Positions 34,901 to 42,810 of a stretch of 64,000 nucleotides of DNA are shown here, piece by piece; the stretch's first letter is position 1, and every line of letters starts with the position of its first letter. The translations under genes and the position numbers were made by a program. Under the pieces are notes generated by a model, which was not told the origin of the DNA, made no database searches, and saw only the letters and a program-made list of their open reading frames with translations. The stretch covers positions 9,370,773 through 9,434,772 of the forward strand of contig NZ_CP036264.1 in NCBI RefSeq assembly GCF_008035925.1, given 5' to 3'. The DNA comes from Stieleria maiorica (lineage in GTDB: Bacteria; Planctomycetota; Planctomycetia; Pirellulales; Pirellulaceae).

Positions 34901-35621
34901 CGCCGACGGCAGTTTGAAGGCCCGTGCGGTGTACGGATTTTGGCCGGCCGCCAGCGACGGTGACGACGTGATCTTGTACACCGATGAAACCCGTCAAACC
35001 GAACTGACGCGTTTCCATTTCCTCCGCCAGCAATGGGAGCGAAAGGGGCAAAAGGACTTCCGCAGTCTGGCCGACTACGTCGCTCCGGTCGATAGCGGAC
35101 GGAAGGACTACATCGGCGGCTTTGCCGTCACGGCAGGGATCGGTGCGGCGGAGTTGGCGGCCAGTTACAGGGCCAAGCACGACGATTACAACGCCATCAT
35201 GGTTCAAGCGGTCGCCGATCGTTGTGCCGAGGCGCTGGCGGAGATGCTTCACCAGCAGGCGCGTCGCGATTGGTCCTACGGTGCCGAAGAATCATTGTCC
35301 ACCGAACAGCTGATCGACGAAGCCTATCGTGGCATCCGCCCGGCCGCCGGCTACCCGGCGTGCCCCGACCACACCGAGAAGCGGACGTTGTTCGACTTGC
35401 TTGACGCCGAAGCCAACGCGTCGGTGGAATTGACCAGTTCGTATGCGATGACACCTGGCGCGGCGGTCAGCGGTTTGTACTTCGCCCACCCCGACGCCCG
35501 GTACTTCACCGTCGATCGCGTCACCAAGGACCAGATCGAAGACTACGCCCGACGCAAGGGCAAGCCGGTCGCCGAGATCGAAAAGTGGCTGATGCCCAAC
35601 CTGGCCTACGAACCAGAGTAG
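31920..35621 (+). CDS. metH: Cobalamin-dependent methionine synthase
   Basis: 1233 residues, full length. Domains in order: homocysteine-binding barrel (about 1-330) with LLDGAMGTMIQRLGL and the zinc ligands in GGCCGTTPDHI; pterin-binding barrel (about 350-620) with TNVTGSRKFARLI and SSKWEVIEAGLQN; cap and cobalamin domain (about 650-890) with the axial histidine motif DVHDIGKNIVG; and the SAM-dependent reactivation domain (about 900-1233) with GIRPAAGYPACPDHTEKRTL. It methylates homocysteine from methyl-tetrahydrofolate. ATG 31920 is preferred to an in-frame TTG at 31914. No cobalamin riboswitch was recognised in the 296 bases upstream. Confidence 0.98.
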   Translation: MLQANSTADLLSELVRERILLLDGAMGTMIQRLGLDEAGVRGERFADHHKDLKNFSDILCLTHPEKITDIHRAYYEAGSDIVETNSFGASPVGMVEFDLPLELVDEINRAAVACARKAADEWTERTPDKPRFVAGSIGPTTMQLAISTKVDDPSFRPTTFEAMRASYRAQVESLVNAGVDILLPETAIDTLNLKSCLFAIQDFFNAGGRRVPVMVSGTFDKGGRTFVSGQSVEAFFTALEHFPMLSVGMNCALGPDVMRPHIEELSHVAGVPISCHPNAGLPNEMGQFDLGPKAMADIVGEFADNGWINILGGCCGTTPDHIRAMSDRVAGLKPKQETPGPVYTRLSGLLPMVMRPEVPFTMIGERTNVTGSRKFARLIRDEDYDTAVEIAREQVENGATIIDINFDDALLDGAAAMVRFLRLISGDDVTASVPVMIDSSKWEVIEAGLQNVQGKAIVNSISLKDGEEAFIERANLVRQYGAAAVVMAFDEHGQAATEDEKVRISKRAYEILVNQVGFPPEDIIFDPNILTVATGISEHDNYAVDFINAIRRIKQECPGAKTSGGVSNISFSFRGNDRVREAMHSAFLFHAIEAGLDMGIVNAGQLEVYEEIPKDLLEHVEDVLLNRRSDATDRLLELAETFKGTGKKKAGEELAWRDAPVAERMKHALIKGIDKFIEEDAEEARQSFDRCLQVIEGPLMDGMQVVGDLFGEGKMFLPQVVKSARVMKKAVAYLEPFMEEEKRVAGLENASARGKFLIATVKGDVHDIGKNIVGVVLQCNNFEVVDLGVMVNADEILDEAAKHNADIIGLSGLITPSLDEMINVAREMKRRGLTVPLLIGGATTSAKHTAVKIAPAYDPPVVHVVDASRSVGVVERLLSDELRDDFIEKNAQEQVKLVASFKERKQKLVPYTEALEKRFATDWENVRIDQPSFTGIRVLQDVPLTEIRDYIDWSPFFMTWELKGKYPKIFDDDVVGEEAKKIFDDANKLLDQIIADGSLKARAVYGFWPAASDGDDVILYTDETRQTELTRFHFLRQQWERKGQKDFRSLADYVAPVDSGRKDYIGGFAVTAGIGAAELAASYRAKHDDYNAIMVQAVADRCAEALAEMLHQQARRDWSYGAEESLSTEQLIDEAYRGIRPAAGYPACPDHTEKRTLFDLLDAEANASVELTSSYAMTPGAAVSGLYFAHPDARYFTVDRVTKDQIEDYARRKGKPVAEIEKWLMPNLAYEPE

Positions 35622-35733
35622 ACGCGACGCGCTGGTGTCTAGCCTTCAGGCGACTCCCCTCGCTACTCGGGACGTCGAACGTATTACTGCGGCTCTTGGC
35701 AACCAGTTTAGATTCTCTCCCTCTGGGAGAGAC

Positions 35734-35758
35734 GGCGTTTGCGCAGCACGCAAACGCC
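35734..35758. repeat. Perfect hairpin GGCGTTTGCG/CGCAAACGCC
   Basis: Ten-base arms (35734-35743 and 35749-35758) surround a five-base loop. Flanking bases extend the symmetry imperfectly: TCTCTCCCTCTGGGAGAGA before and AGAGGGGG after. It lies about 110 bases past metH and could serve as its terminator, although no T-run follows. Confidence 0.75.
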
Positions 35759-35826
35759 AGAGGGGGCCCGCGTTACAAATCCGCCGCCGGCGTTGATGCA
35801 CGAAGAGGATCGATTGAATCAATGGT

Positions 35827-35903
35827 GTAGCGGAACTCGTCAACGGCCGGTTGATTGAATCAGCCGTTTGGCGCGAGCCTACGGGCGCCAGTGCTTCCGC
35901 TAC
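35827..35903. repeat. Family B element containing half of a family A element
   Basis: The outer arms are GTAGCGGAACTCGTCAA and CTTCCGCTAC. Inside, from 35844, CGGCCGGTTGATTGAATC and then AGCCGTTTGGCGCGAGCC reproduce the left half of the element at 39557. The right half is absent. Confidence 0.75.
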
Positions 35904-36009
35904 GATCAAATCCGTCACTTATACAATCGACTTCCCCCACAGCGCCCCGGGGCGGCTGAAGCCTGTACACCAGCGCGCTGGATTCTCGATGGATCGCGCC
36001 TCGAAGACT

Positions 36010-36078
36010 TAGCTCCGCTCGATGCGAGCGTGGAAACCCCGGGGATCCACCTTCTGGCGAAGGTAGCTACGTTTGACC
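36010..36078. repeat. Family H palindromic repeat, copy 1
   Basis: The stretch GAGCGTGGAAACCCCGGGGA, then TCCACCTTCTGGCGAAGG and TAGCTACGTTTGAC, matches the reverse complement of 44192-44270. It lies upstream of the DUF1559 gene. The left arm is degenerate (TTAGCTCCGCTCGATGC). Confidence 0.75.
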
Positions 36079-36234
36079 GGCGATTGAGGTACGAAGGTTT
36101 TCTTTATGCGAATATTTCGCATGTTTTTTCAGCAGGGGTGTTTCAGGCCCCGCTATATTCCCTTGGTGTCTTCAGAAGCCACCGCAAGAGGATGCGCTGG
36201 CGTTCGGTTTTCACGGGTCTCAGGGGGTAGTGTT

Positions 36235-37494
36235 GTGGTTGCTAGAGAGAATCGTTCCGAAAGATCCCGTCGTTTTTCCAAACGGTCGGGGTTCACCTTG
36301 GTCGAACTGTTGGTCGTGATCGCGATCATCGGAATCCTGGTCGGGCTGTTGTTGCCCGCGGTCCAGGCGGCGCGTGAGGCGGCTCGCCGGATGAGTTGCA
36401 GCAACAACTTCAAGCAGATCGGGATCGGGCTTCACAACTATCATTCGGCGTTCAAGCAGTTGCCCAAGCACGGCACGGGAACGCCCAGCGGGAACGGTGG
36501 AAACCCGGAGGCGCCCAACCCCGGCACTTCGGCCGGCTCAAGTAATCGTTTGGAAGTCAGCTGGTTGGTTTCGATGTTGCCCTACGTCGAGCAGCAGGGG
36601 CTTTGGGACCGCATCGGCAATCCGCTGACCGACGCGAGCACCGGAGCGGTGTTTCCTCCGATGGGGCCGTGCCCTCGCCGCTCGCTTGCCCAGCACGCCA
36701 ACGCGCGGTACGAACCGTGGCTGACGGAGATCCCGATGTTTCGCTGTCCGAGTGATCCCGGCGTCGGATTGCCGGCGCAAGGGCGAACCAACTACATCGC
36801 GTGTGTCGGCGATTCGATGAGGAGCTGGCATGGAGGTCGTCGCGACAACGGGACCGATTTTGGCGCAAACGGTCCGCAGCATCGACAGGCATCGTGCCGC
36901 GGAGTGTTTGTTCATCGTTTCGATTCGAAAATCCGCGACATCCTGGACGGTTTGTCCAACACGATCGCTGCCGGCGAGATCGCGACCAGCTTGGGCGACA
37001 ACGATGTCCGCACGCGCGCCGCGCTGGCACCGAGCGGTCGCGACACGATCTGGCTGGAAGGCGGCGTGCAGGAATGCGACATCTACATCGATCCGGATCG
37101 GCCTCGGTTTTGGTTGGCCACCGCCACGTTCACCAACCCTCACGGGCCCGGCGGCCACCCGGAACAGAAACGGGGGTTCCGCTGGGCACACAGCCGATCG
37201 TTGTGGGGGATGTTCACCACGATTTCGCCCCCGAATTCTCCACTCTGCACGGACTGGAATAATTTTAACGCGGGCATCTTGCCGCCCAGCAGCCGACACC
37301 AGGGAGGCTGCCACATCCTGTTGGCCGATGGTTCGGTCCGCTTCATCACCGATTCGATCGAGGCGGGAGATCAGACCAGTGCCCAAGTCGGAATCGATGC
37401 AAACATGGTCTCACCGGGCAGACCAAGTCCGTTCGGTCTGTGGGGAGCGCTCGGCACACGCGCGTCGTCGGAAGTCATCTCCGCGGAGTTCTAG
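36235..37494 (+). CDS. Prepilin-like DUF1559 protein
   Basis: A 419-residue protein. The N-terminus has a type IV prepilin leader: basic residues, then RSGFTLVELLVVIAIIGILV with cleavage expected after the glycine. DUF1559 follows, with REAARRMSCSNNFKQIGIGL, HNYHSAFKQLPKHG, FRCPSDPGVG, ILDGLSNTIAAGE and the C-terminal LLADGSVRFI. Family members are abundant in planctomycetes and thought to form pseudopilus-like or surface structures. Start: GTG 36235 with AGGGGG 8 bases upstream and a normal short leader. An in-frame ATG at 36106 would insert 43 implausible residues before the leader. A small lipoprotein gene follows, a common arrangement. Confidence 0.92.
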   Translation: MVARENRSERSRRFSKRSGFTLVELLVVIAIIGILVGLLLPAVQAAREAARRMSCSNNFKQIGIGLHNYHSAFKQLPKHGTGTPSGNGGNPEAPNPGTSAGSSNRLEVSWLVSMLPYVEQQGLWDRIGNPLTDASTGAVFPPMGPCPRRSLAQHANARYEPWLTEIPMFRCPSDPGVGLPAQGRTNYIACVGDSMRSWHGGRRDNGTDFGANGPQHRQASCRGVFVHRFDSKIRDILDGLSNTIAAGEIATSLGDNDVRTRAALAPSGRDTIWLEGGVQECDIYIDPDRPRFWLATATFTNPHGPGGHPEQKRGFRWAHSRSLWGMFTTISPPNSPLCTDWNNFNAGILPPSSRHQGGCHILLADGSVRFITDSIEAGDQTSAQVGIDANMVSPGRPSPFGLWGALGTRASSEVISAEF

Positions 37495-37555
37495 GTTGCG
37501 GTGACGGGTTTGCGGTTGATGAGTCAGTGTCTCTTTTTTCCCGTTGAGGATTGCG

Positions 37556-37723
37556 ATGAAGAAGTGGGTTTCGTGTGTGATGGTGATGACGTTTGCCGTT
37601 ACGATGTGCGTCGGGTGTGCGGGTTCTTCAGAGCAAGTGGAGACGACCGCCGAGCATGACGAGTTGGCGCAGTGGGTCGACGAGAACCCCGAGCCCGAAG
37701 AAGTCGATCCGGACGCGCAGTAG
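37556..37723 (+). CDS. Small lipoprotein, 55 residues
   Basis: Reading from ATG 37556: a basic start (MKKWVSC), a hydrophobic segment (VMVMTFAVTM) and the lipobox-like CVGCAGSS, so cysteine 21 may be lipidated. The mature part is about 35 residues and strongly acidic, ending PEPEEVDPDAQ. GAGGA lies 6 bases before the start codon. The gene begins 61 bases after the DUF1559 gene. Small acidic lipoproteins downstream of DUF1559 genes are frequent in planctomycetes; the function is unknown. I found it by hand translation, as it is short. Confidence 0.75.
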   Translation: MKKWVSCVMVMTFAVTMCVGCAGSSEQVETTAEHDELAQWVDENPEPEEVDPDAQ

Positions 37724-37751
37724 AATCTGCGCCGGGGAATCGCTGGGCATG

Positions 37752-37905
37752 GCCGTTGGCCAATGATTTACGGTGTCAATTCGGTAATCTCGTCCGTTGA
37801 TCGGATTGGATCGGCCAAAGGCCGTTCACATCCCTAGCCTAGGGCAACGCCCTTGGTTTTCGGATCGTGCACAATCGGTTTGGCCAACGACCATAGACAA
37901 GACTT
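37752..37905. repeat. Palindromic GGCCAACG / CCTAGGGCAACGCCCTTGG repeat
   Basis: The gap between the small lipoprotein and the membrane protein holds GGCCGTTGGCCAATGATTT and, towards the end, CGGTTTGGCCAACGACC in near-inverted relation. Between them lie GGCCAAAGGCCG and a stem CCTAGGGCAACGCCCTTGG. It appears once in this window and looks like a non-coding palindromic element. Confidence 0.55.
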
Positions 37906-37920
37906 GCTAAGGAGTGACCG

Positions 37921-38295
37921 ATGCTCGATCTACCCGATGGATCGGAAGTTTGCCACGATCACGCCCGCGTGAGCCATCGATTTCGCATTGAGGAGCGGCT
38001 CACCATTGGCAAGCTGATCTACGTCACGACTTGCTGTGCGCTGGCCTTTTTTGTCTATCCGTTGATCTACCTGTATCCTCCGTCGTGGACCTGGTGCCTG
38101 ATCGGTGGATTCGCCGGGTCGGCCATTGGCTACGTTCTGGCGAGTAGCAAAGGAGCGATCAGCGGATGGATCGTTGGGCTGCTAATCGTGCCGGTCGCCG
38201 CTGTGCCGCAGTTATTGATTGAAGTCGATTCGTCGTTGCTGCTGTTTGTCATCACGGTTGTGATGTGCAGGGCCGCGTGGACGAAGTGGTGGTGA
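37921..38295 (+). CDS. Small membrane protein of unknown function
   Basis: A 124-residue protein with three or four predicted membrane helices (LIYVTTCCALAFFVYPLIYL, WCLIGGFAGSAIGYVLASS, GWIVGLLIVPVAAVPQLLI, LLLFVITVVMC). The N-terminal 30 residues are polar and probably cytoplasmic. AAGGAG lies 6-7 bases before ATG 37921, one of the few clear Shine-Dalgarno sites here, which supports the gene. No family is recognised. Confidence 0.75.
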   Translation: MLDLPDGSEVCHDHARVSHRFRIEERLTIGKLIYVTTCCALAFFVYPLIYLYPPSWTWCLIGGFAGSAIGYVLASSKGAISGWIVGLLIVPVAAVPQLLIEVDSSLLLFVITVVMCRAAWTKWW

Positions 38296-38325
38296 TTTAG
38301 CTGCGGGGTTCCTCGCTGCAGACAA

Positions 38326-38400
38326 CCCACGGATGGCAAAGCGTACCCACGGATAACAGGCTGCAAGACATCCGTGGGGACGCGCTGCCATCGGTGGGCT
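38326..38400. repeat. CCCACGGATGGCAAAGCGTA repeat, inverted pair
   Basis: The left half has CCCACGGATGGCAAAGCGTA then CCCACGGAT; the right half has ATCCGTGGGGACGCGCTGCC then ATCGGTGGG, so the two are inverted. It ends at the stop of the oxidoreductase gene and sits in a convergent gap. Other copies: 21515-21549 and 42738-42797. Confidence 0.8.
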
Positions 38401-39371
38401 TACTGCCGTCGGTTGCCCGAGGATTCGCGGTAGGCGATGGCCATCATTTCGTTGGTCGCCATGCCGAGTTCGCCGGTCACGATTGGTGGGCGGCCGGAAA
38501 CAATCGCGTCGCTGAAGTCGCTGATCAGCGGGGCGTGCAGGTTGGCGTGTGGCGGATGCGACTCGGTGCGGCGACCGTCGGCGGTGATGATCGTCAAGTC
38601 GCCGGCGTTAAGGTCTTCGGTCGTGGCCCGACCGTCGGTGCCGATCACTTCCAAACGGTCCGGGGTGTCGAGCGTGCCGAAGTAGCACTGCAAGACGCCG
38701 TGGCAGCCGTTTTCGAATTCGATCAACAGCGACGCCATGTCTTCGGTGTCATGTTCCGGCGACGGCGCACAAGCCGCTTGGACATGCCGCGGTCGTCCGA
38801 ACAATTGCAGGAACAAGTCCAAGCGGTGGCTGCCGATGTCCATCAGCGGGCCGCCGCCACCGAGCGCCTTGACCACGCGCCAGTCTTCGGTCGGAAACCG
38901 CTTCGGGTTTCCCGTGGTCGCCAGGATCGAAAGCGGACGCCCCAGCGATCCGTCGGCGATCAATTCCGCCAGACGCAACACGACGGGGTAGAAACGCCGG
39001 TAATAAGCGACCCCCAACGTCACTTTAGCCGTGGAGCAGGCGGTGATCATCCGCTGGCACTCCGCCGTCGAATACGCCATCGGCTTTTCCACCAGCACGT
39101 GTTTCCCGGCCTCGGCCGCGGCAATGGTCTGGGCACAGTGCCGGAACACCGGTGTGGCGATGTAGATGGCGTCCAAGTCTTCGCGGGCAAACAATTGCTC
39201 GGCGGACGTCAATCGCGTCGGGATGTTGAACCGGTCTGCGAAGTCCTGAAGCAGGTGTTCGGTTCGCCGGCACGCGGCCACCAGCTCTGACCTTTCGTCG
39301 GCGATGATCGCGTCGGCAACCCGTTTGCTGGCGATATCGCCGCACCCCAGCAATCCCCAGCGTATCGTCAT
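38400..39371 (-). CDS. Gfo/Idh/MocA family oxidoreductase
   Basis: A 323-residue NAD(P)-dependent sugar-type oxidoreductase. The Rossmann start is IRWGLLGCGDIASKRVADAI; AIYIATPVFRHC and the catalytic EKP in HVLVEKPMAYSTAECQRMI follow. The C-terminal domain shows GGGPLMDIGSHRLDLFLQLF. Members oxidise or reduce sugars, inositols or similar compounds, and substrates cannot be inferred. It is the last gene before a chain of minus-strand degradative genes, separated from the PVC haem protein gene by 333 bases of repeats. Confidence 0.93.
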   Translation of the reverse strand: MTIRWGLLGCGDIASKRVADAIIADERSELVAACRRTEHLLQDFADRFNIPTRLTSAEQLFAREDLDAIYIATPVFRHCAQTIAAAEAGKHVLVEKPMAYSTAECQRMITACSTAKVTLGVAYYRRFYPVVLRLAELIADGSLGRPLSILATTGNPKRFPTEDWRVVKALGGGGPLMDIGSHRLDLFLQLFGRPRHVQAACAPSPEHDTEDMASLLIEFENGCHGVLQCYFGTLDTPDRLEVIGTDGRATTEDLNAGDLTIITADGRRTESHPPHANLHAPLISDFSDAIVSGRPPIVTGELGMATNEMMAIAYRESSGNRRQ

Positions 39372-39704
39372 GATGTTCTTCAGTTTTCCTAGAAAAGTCG
39401 TCGGTTGCCAGTGACAGTGTCACCCTGACTTCTTGATCGCTTTTGGGGTGGGAACTGTCAAGTGTGTTGATCCGGAGCCGCAGCTCAGATTCGGAAAAAG
39501 TCCCGTAAGCCAGTGGCGGGCGTTGGTGATTGGGTGAACGCGGGCCGCTCGCTGACCGGTCTGTTGATTAAATCAGCCGTTTGGCGCGAGCCTACGGGCG
39601 ACAGTGCGTTTTTCTTGGTGTTGGAGGCCCGTACGCTTGCGCGAAACGGCTGATCCCACGTGTGATCGAATTAAACCAACAGGCCGTGACGCGTCCCGCT
39701 GGCA
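39372..39704. other. Repeat-dominated intergenic region
   Basis: The gap between the oxidoreductase and haem protein genes. 39509-39704 is a family D repeat interrupted by the 130-base family A element. Bases 39372-39508 show nothing recognisable. Confidence 0.7.
39557..39686. mobile_element. MITE-like family A element with TIRs and TGAC flanks
   Basis: A 130-base non-coding element. Its ends are inverted copies: left CGGTCTGTTGATTAAATC, right end reversed CGGCCTGTTG. Internally, AGCCGTTTGGCGCGAGCCTA and, reversed, AGCCGTTTCGCGCAAGCG also pair. TGAC is present on both sides (39553-39556 and 39687-39690), consistent with a 4-base target duplication. The flanks together reproduce the uninterrupted family D repeat at 26056-26121, which has a single TGAC. 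Element relatives: 1484-1750, 35844-35889 (half) and 18389-18440 (half). No transposase is encoded. Confidence 0.75.
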
Positions 39705-42674
39705 TTAGCGGTTCAGACTCTTGATCAGGTACTCGATCAGGTCGGCCATGGCTTGGGGCGGGATCGCTTTTTCGAAACCTTCGGGCATGATCGATTGGTT
39801 GGTGTTTCGCAGCAATTCGATGTCCTGTCGCAAGATGGTGTCGGAGACGTTTTCCGCACGACGCAGCGTGATGCTGTTGGCGTTCTCCGATGCGATCATC
39901 CCCGCGATCGTTCGGCCGTCGGTCGTCAACACGACGTAATTGACGTATTGCGGATTGACTTCACGATTGGGATCCAGCACGTTTGTCAGAATCGACTCTC
40001 CTCCGCGTGTTGCCGCGGCGGCCAAGCTGGGACCGATCGCATGTCCGACATCGCCCGATTGATGACATCCGGCACACTGCGTCTTGAAAACTTCGGCTCC
40101 ACGCTCCACATCACCGGTCAACTGAAACGTTTCTTGGTACCGCTCGATGATCGATTCGCGCGAGGGTCCTTTCGTCGTCTCCAAGAAGCCTTGGGCGCGC
40201 TTTCGCAGTTCCGGATCGCGACTCGATGCGAGTGTGTTCCAACGCGTCAATGAAATGTCGGCGGCATCGATCGTCCCCGCATCGATCGCGTCCAACACCG
40301 CGGTCGATCGTTCGGCCGTCGCGAACAGAACATCCCCGGCGGCACTTCGAAGCCGAGGACTCCAGGTCGGCCACGGTTCCAGCAGAATGTCGATCAATTC
40401 GGGTGAATCGCTGCGGCCCATCGCGCCGATCACGGCGCTTTGTAACTCGGACGATTCGCTTTGACGCAAGACCTTCACCAGCGTCGGAAAGACTTGGTCG
40501 ATCGGGGCATCGGTCAGCCATCCGATCGCCCGAATCCGGTCGGAATCGGTACGCTTTGTATCGGCGACCTGGTCCAACGCGATCGGGATCAAATCGGCGG
40601 CAAGCGACTCGGCGCGGTTGTAAAGATCCTTGCCGATGTCCGCTCGTCGATCCGACCGATGCAAACGTCCGATCGCCGGCAACAGACTGGGGGGCGGCGT
40701 CGCATCGACCAACGCGGCGAGCGAACGACGGCGTTGGTCGCCGGAATCGCCGCGGTCGATTTGTGTCGCAAGTTCCAGCACAAACGGAGCGAGCCGGCCA
40801 ACCGAATCAGAATTCAATAGCGCCGCAAACAATTGATCTGTTTGGCCGCCGGTGGAACTCGAGACGGCGGATTGGATCCAGCGGTCGCCGGGGGCATGGT
40901 CGCCGGGGGCATGGTCGCCGGGGGCATTGAGCAGCAATTCCGCGAGCCACTGTGGTTTGGCATCAAAGTCATACTCGCCGAGCGAAAACGCCAGTTGATA
41001 ACGAACGTCGATGGAGGCGTGGCCTACAAGCGGTTTCAGAGATCCGATGACGGCTTGGTCGGAAGCAAACTGTTCGGCCAGCCGGACCGCATGGCGGACG
41101 ACCTGGGGATGATCGTCATCAAAACGACCGATCACATCGTCGGCAGTCAGCAAGCCCAAACCGGACAGCGCGTAAAGTGAATGCAGTCGTCCCTGCGGCG
41201 TCGGGCTCTGTTCCAGTTGCCGCCGCAACGTCGCGGCGATCGCTTTGTCCTGACGCTGGTAGATCAATCGGGCCGCGGTTTCGCGGTGCCAAGCGTTGGC
41301 GTGCTGCAGCAGACCCGCCAGCGACTCGGAATCGAACGTGTTCAAATCGGGCGTCGGGCGATGTTGATACCCATCGGGAACGACACGATAGATTCGCCCG
41401 CGATTGCGGCCGGAGGTCAGGTCCAAATGCTGCTTGATTTCCGGCGGCAGACTTGCGGGGTGCTCGATGACTTCGCGGTAAACATCGATGATCGACAAAG
41501 CACCATCGGGTCCGCACTCGAATTGGGCCGGACGGAACCAATTGTCGGTCGACGCGACGAATTCAGATTTGGGGTCGATGCGCTCTCCGACTAATTGGAC
41601 TCCCGATGGCGTCAGGCGTTTGCGGTGGACCAGGTTGCTGCCGACGTCGCCGACGATGGCCAAGGAGTGATCGGTTTGCGGCCAGGCATCACCGCGATAG
41701 ATCGTCACGCCGGTCGCGCCGGTAAAGTACCCTGCGGCGCGTCCGCCGCCTTCGACCGGGCCGCCCACCAAGCCTGCGACGCGGAGCCGGGTTCGGACGA
41801 TCCGCCATGGTTCGACCGGGCTGATCCGAAACACTTCCGCTTGCGGCCCATCGGCGGCGATCGATTGGCGGGCTGAGGGGGCGACCAGCAACGGATTGCG
41901 GCGGATGTAGCGGTCTTCGTACATCACTTGTTGCAGGTGGTCGCTATTGGAGGAAACGAATTTGCGTCCCCAGTCGTCGAAGCACATCCCGTGTTGGGCG
42001 CCGCCGCTGGTCAAGGTGAATTCGTACGTTTTCGGATCAAACGCCATGTCGTGTCCGCGGACTTCCACGGCTGCCGATGCATCTTGGTCGGCCCGTCGCA
42101 CCTTGCCGCCGACGGTGCCACATGCCAGATGGATGCGGTTGTCCAAGCCCCAGTGGAACGAATTCAATAGACCCTGGACGTTGCTGATGGAGAAACCGGT
42201 GAACACGACTTGCTTTGAATCGGCGACGCCATCGCCGTCGTTGTCTTTCAGATAAAAGATGTCGGGCGCATCGGCGACGAATAGTCCTCCGTCGTAAGGA
42301 AACAACGCCGTCGGCCACAGCAGCTTGTCGGCATAAACGGTGTGTCGATCGAAGACGCCGTCGTTGTCGGTATCGATCAATCGCGTGATCCGTGAAAGCT
42401 GGTCATCACGGTCTTCGCTGTAGCCGCGCATCTCGCAAACGAACAATGCCCCTTCGGCATCCCACTGGATTGCCACGGGGCTGTTGACCAACGGTTCGGC
42501 GGCGACGAGTTGGATCTGGTAGCCGTCGGCGATTCGGAAGTCGTCCAACGTCTCGCCCGGTTCGGTCGGTGCGATCCGTGGCAGTTGATCGGCAAAGTCG
42601 GCCGCGGGAGAAACTGTGCAAAAGAGCAGGGCGGCCAGGCAGGGAGGGAACAAACGGTGGGACAGACGGATCAT
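39705..42674 (-). CDS. PVC-type secreted protein with propeller-like, HEAT-like and haem-binding CxxCH regions
   Basis: 989 residues. Signal peptide MIRLSHRLFPPCLAALLFCT precedes a beta-propeller-like region (about 20-410: GYQIQLVAAEPLVNSPVAIQ, DTDNDGVFDRHTVY, NDGDGVADSKQVVF) of the TIGR02604 type. A helical-repeat region follows (about 430-830). The C-terminal domain contains a single haem motif CAGCH (about 880, TIGR02603 type), then LTTDGRTIAGMIASENANSI. Such proteins are thought to pass electrons from carbohydrate oxidation, but this is not proved. The segment at 40885-40935 is a 15-base in-frame expansion encoding GDHAP units. Start: ATG 42674; the longer frame to 42803 runs through a repeat. 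Confidence 0.9.
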   Translation of the reverse strand: MIRLSHRLFPPCLAALLFCTVSPAADFADQLPRIAPTEPGETLDDFRIADGYQIQLVAAEPLVNSPVAIQWDAEGALFVCEMRGYSEDRDDQLSRITRLIDTDNDGVFDRHTVYADKLLWPTALFPYDGGLFVADAPDIFYLKDNDGDGVADSKQVVFTGFSISNVQGLLNSFHWGLDNRIHLACGTVGGKVRRADQDASAAVEVRGHDMAFDPKTYEFTLTSGGAQHGMCFDDWGRKFVSSNSDHLQQVMYEDRYIRRNPLLVAPSARQSIAADGPQAEVFRISPVEPWRIVRTRLRVAGLVGGPVEGGGRAAGYFTGATGVTIYRGDAWPQTDHSLAIVGDVGSNLVHRKRLTPSGVQLVGERIDPKSEFVASTDNWFRPAQFECGPDGALSIIDVYREVIEHPASLPPEIKQHLDLTSGRNRGRIYRVVPDGYQHRPTPDLNTFDSESLAGLLQHANAWHRETAARLIYQRQDKAIAATLRRQLEQSPTPQGRLHSLYALSGLGLLTADDVIGRFDDDHPQVVRHAVRLAEQFASDQAVIGSLKPLVGHASIDVRYQLAFSLGEYDFDAKPQWLAELLLNAPGDHAPGDHAPGDRWIQSAVSSSTGGQTDQLFAALLNSDSVGRLAPFVLELATQIDRGDSGDQRRRSLAALVDATPPPSLLPAIGRLHRSDRRADIGKDLYNRAESLAADLIPIALDQVADTKRTDSDRIRAIGWLTDAPIDQVFPTLVKVLRQSESSELQSAVIGAMGRSDSPELIDILLEPWPTWSPRLRSAAGDVLFATAERSTAVLDAIDAGTIDAADISLTRWNTLASSRDPELRKRAQGFLETTKGPSRESIIERYQETFQLTGDVERGAEVFKTQCAGCHQSGDVGHAIGPSLAAAATRGGESILTNVLDPNREVNPQYVNYVVLTTDGRTIAGMIASENANSITLRRAENVSDTILRQDIELLRNTNQSIMPEGFEKAIPPQAMADLIEYLIKSLNR

Positions 42675-42737
42675 GGGGTATCGGTTTTGGGGAGGGCAGG
42701 TAGGGTAGGGGAGAGCAGGGGAGGGGAGTCGATCGGG

Positions 42738-42797
42738 CCCACGGATGGCAGAGCGTACCCACGGATGTGGTGTGGTGTGGGGTGTTTCGTCCGTGGG
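42738..42797. repeat. CCCACGGATGGCAGAGCGTA repeat
   Basis: CCCACGGATGGCAGAGCGTA and CCCACGGAT, then TCCGTGGG inverted at the end. It lies just upstream of the haem protein gene and lengthens its open frame artificially. Same family as 38326-38400. Confidence 0.75.
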
Positions 42798-42810
42798 TTT
42801 CATGCGTCTG

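Larger units (their letters stand above)
35622..36234. other. Repeat-rich intergenic region
   Basis: About 610 bases between metH and a DUF1559 gene, with at least four repeat types: family C (35630-35672), a GGCGTTTGCG/CGCAAACGCC hairpin (35734-35758), a family B/A composite (35827-35903) and a family H element (about 36010-36078). An open frame extends through the last part (from 36106) into the DUF1559 gene, but its sequence lacks any family similarity. No further gene is supported. Confidence 0.75.

Noticed and set aside
36106..36234. A longer N-terminus for the DUF1559 protein
   Set aside because: The prepilin leader would then be 60 residues deep. The GTG at 36235 has a Shine-Dalgarno and gives a normal leader.
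42675..42803. A longer N-terminus for the haem protein
   Set aside because: The region is a CCCACGGATGG repeat and proline-rich low complexity; a standard signal peptide starts at 42674.
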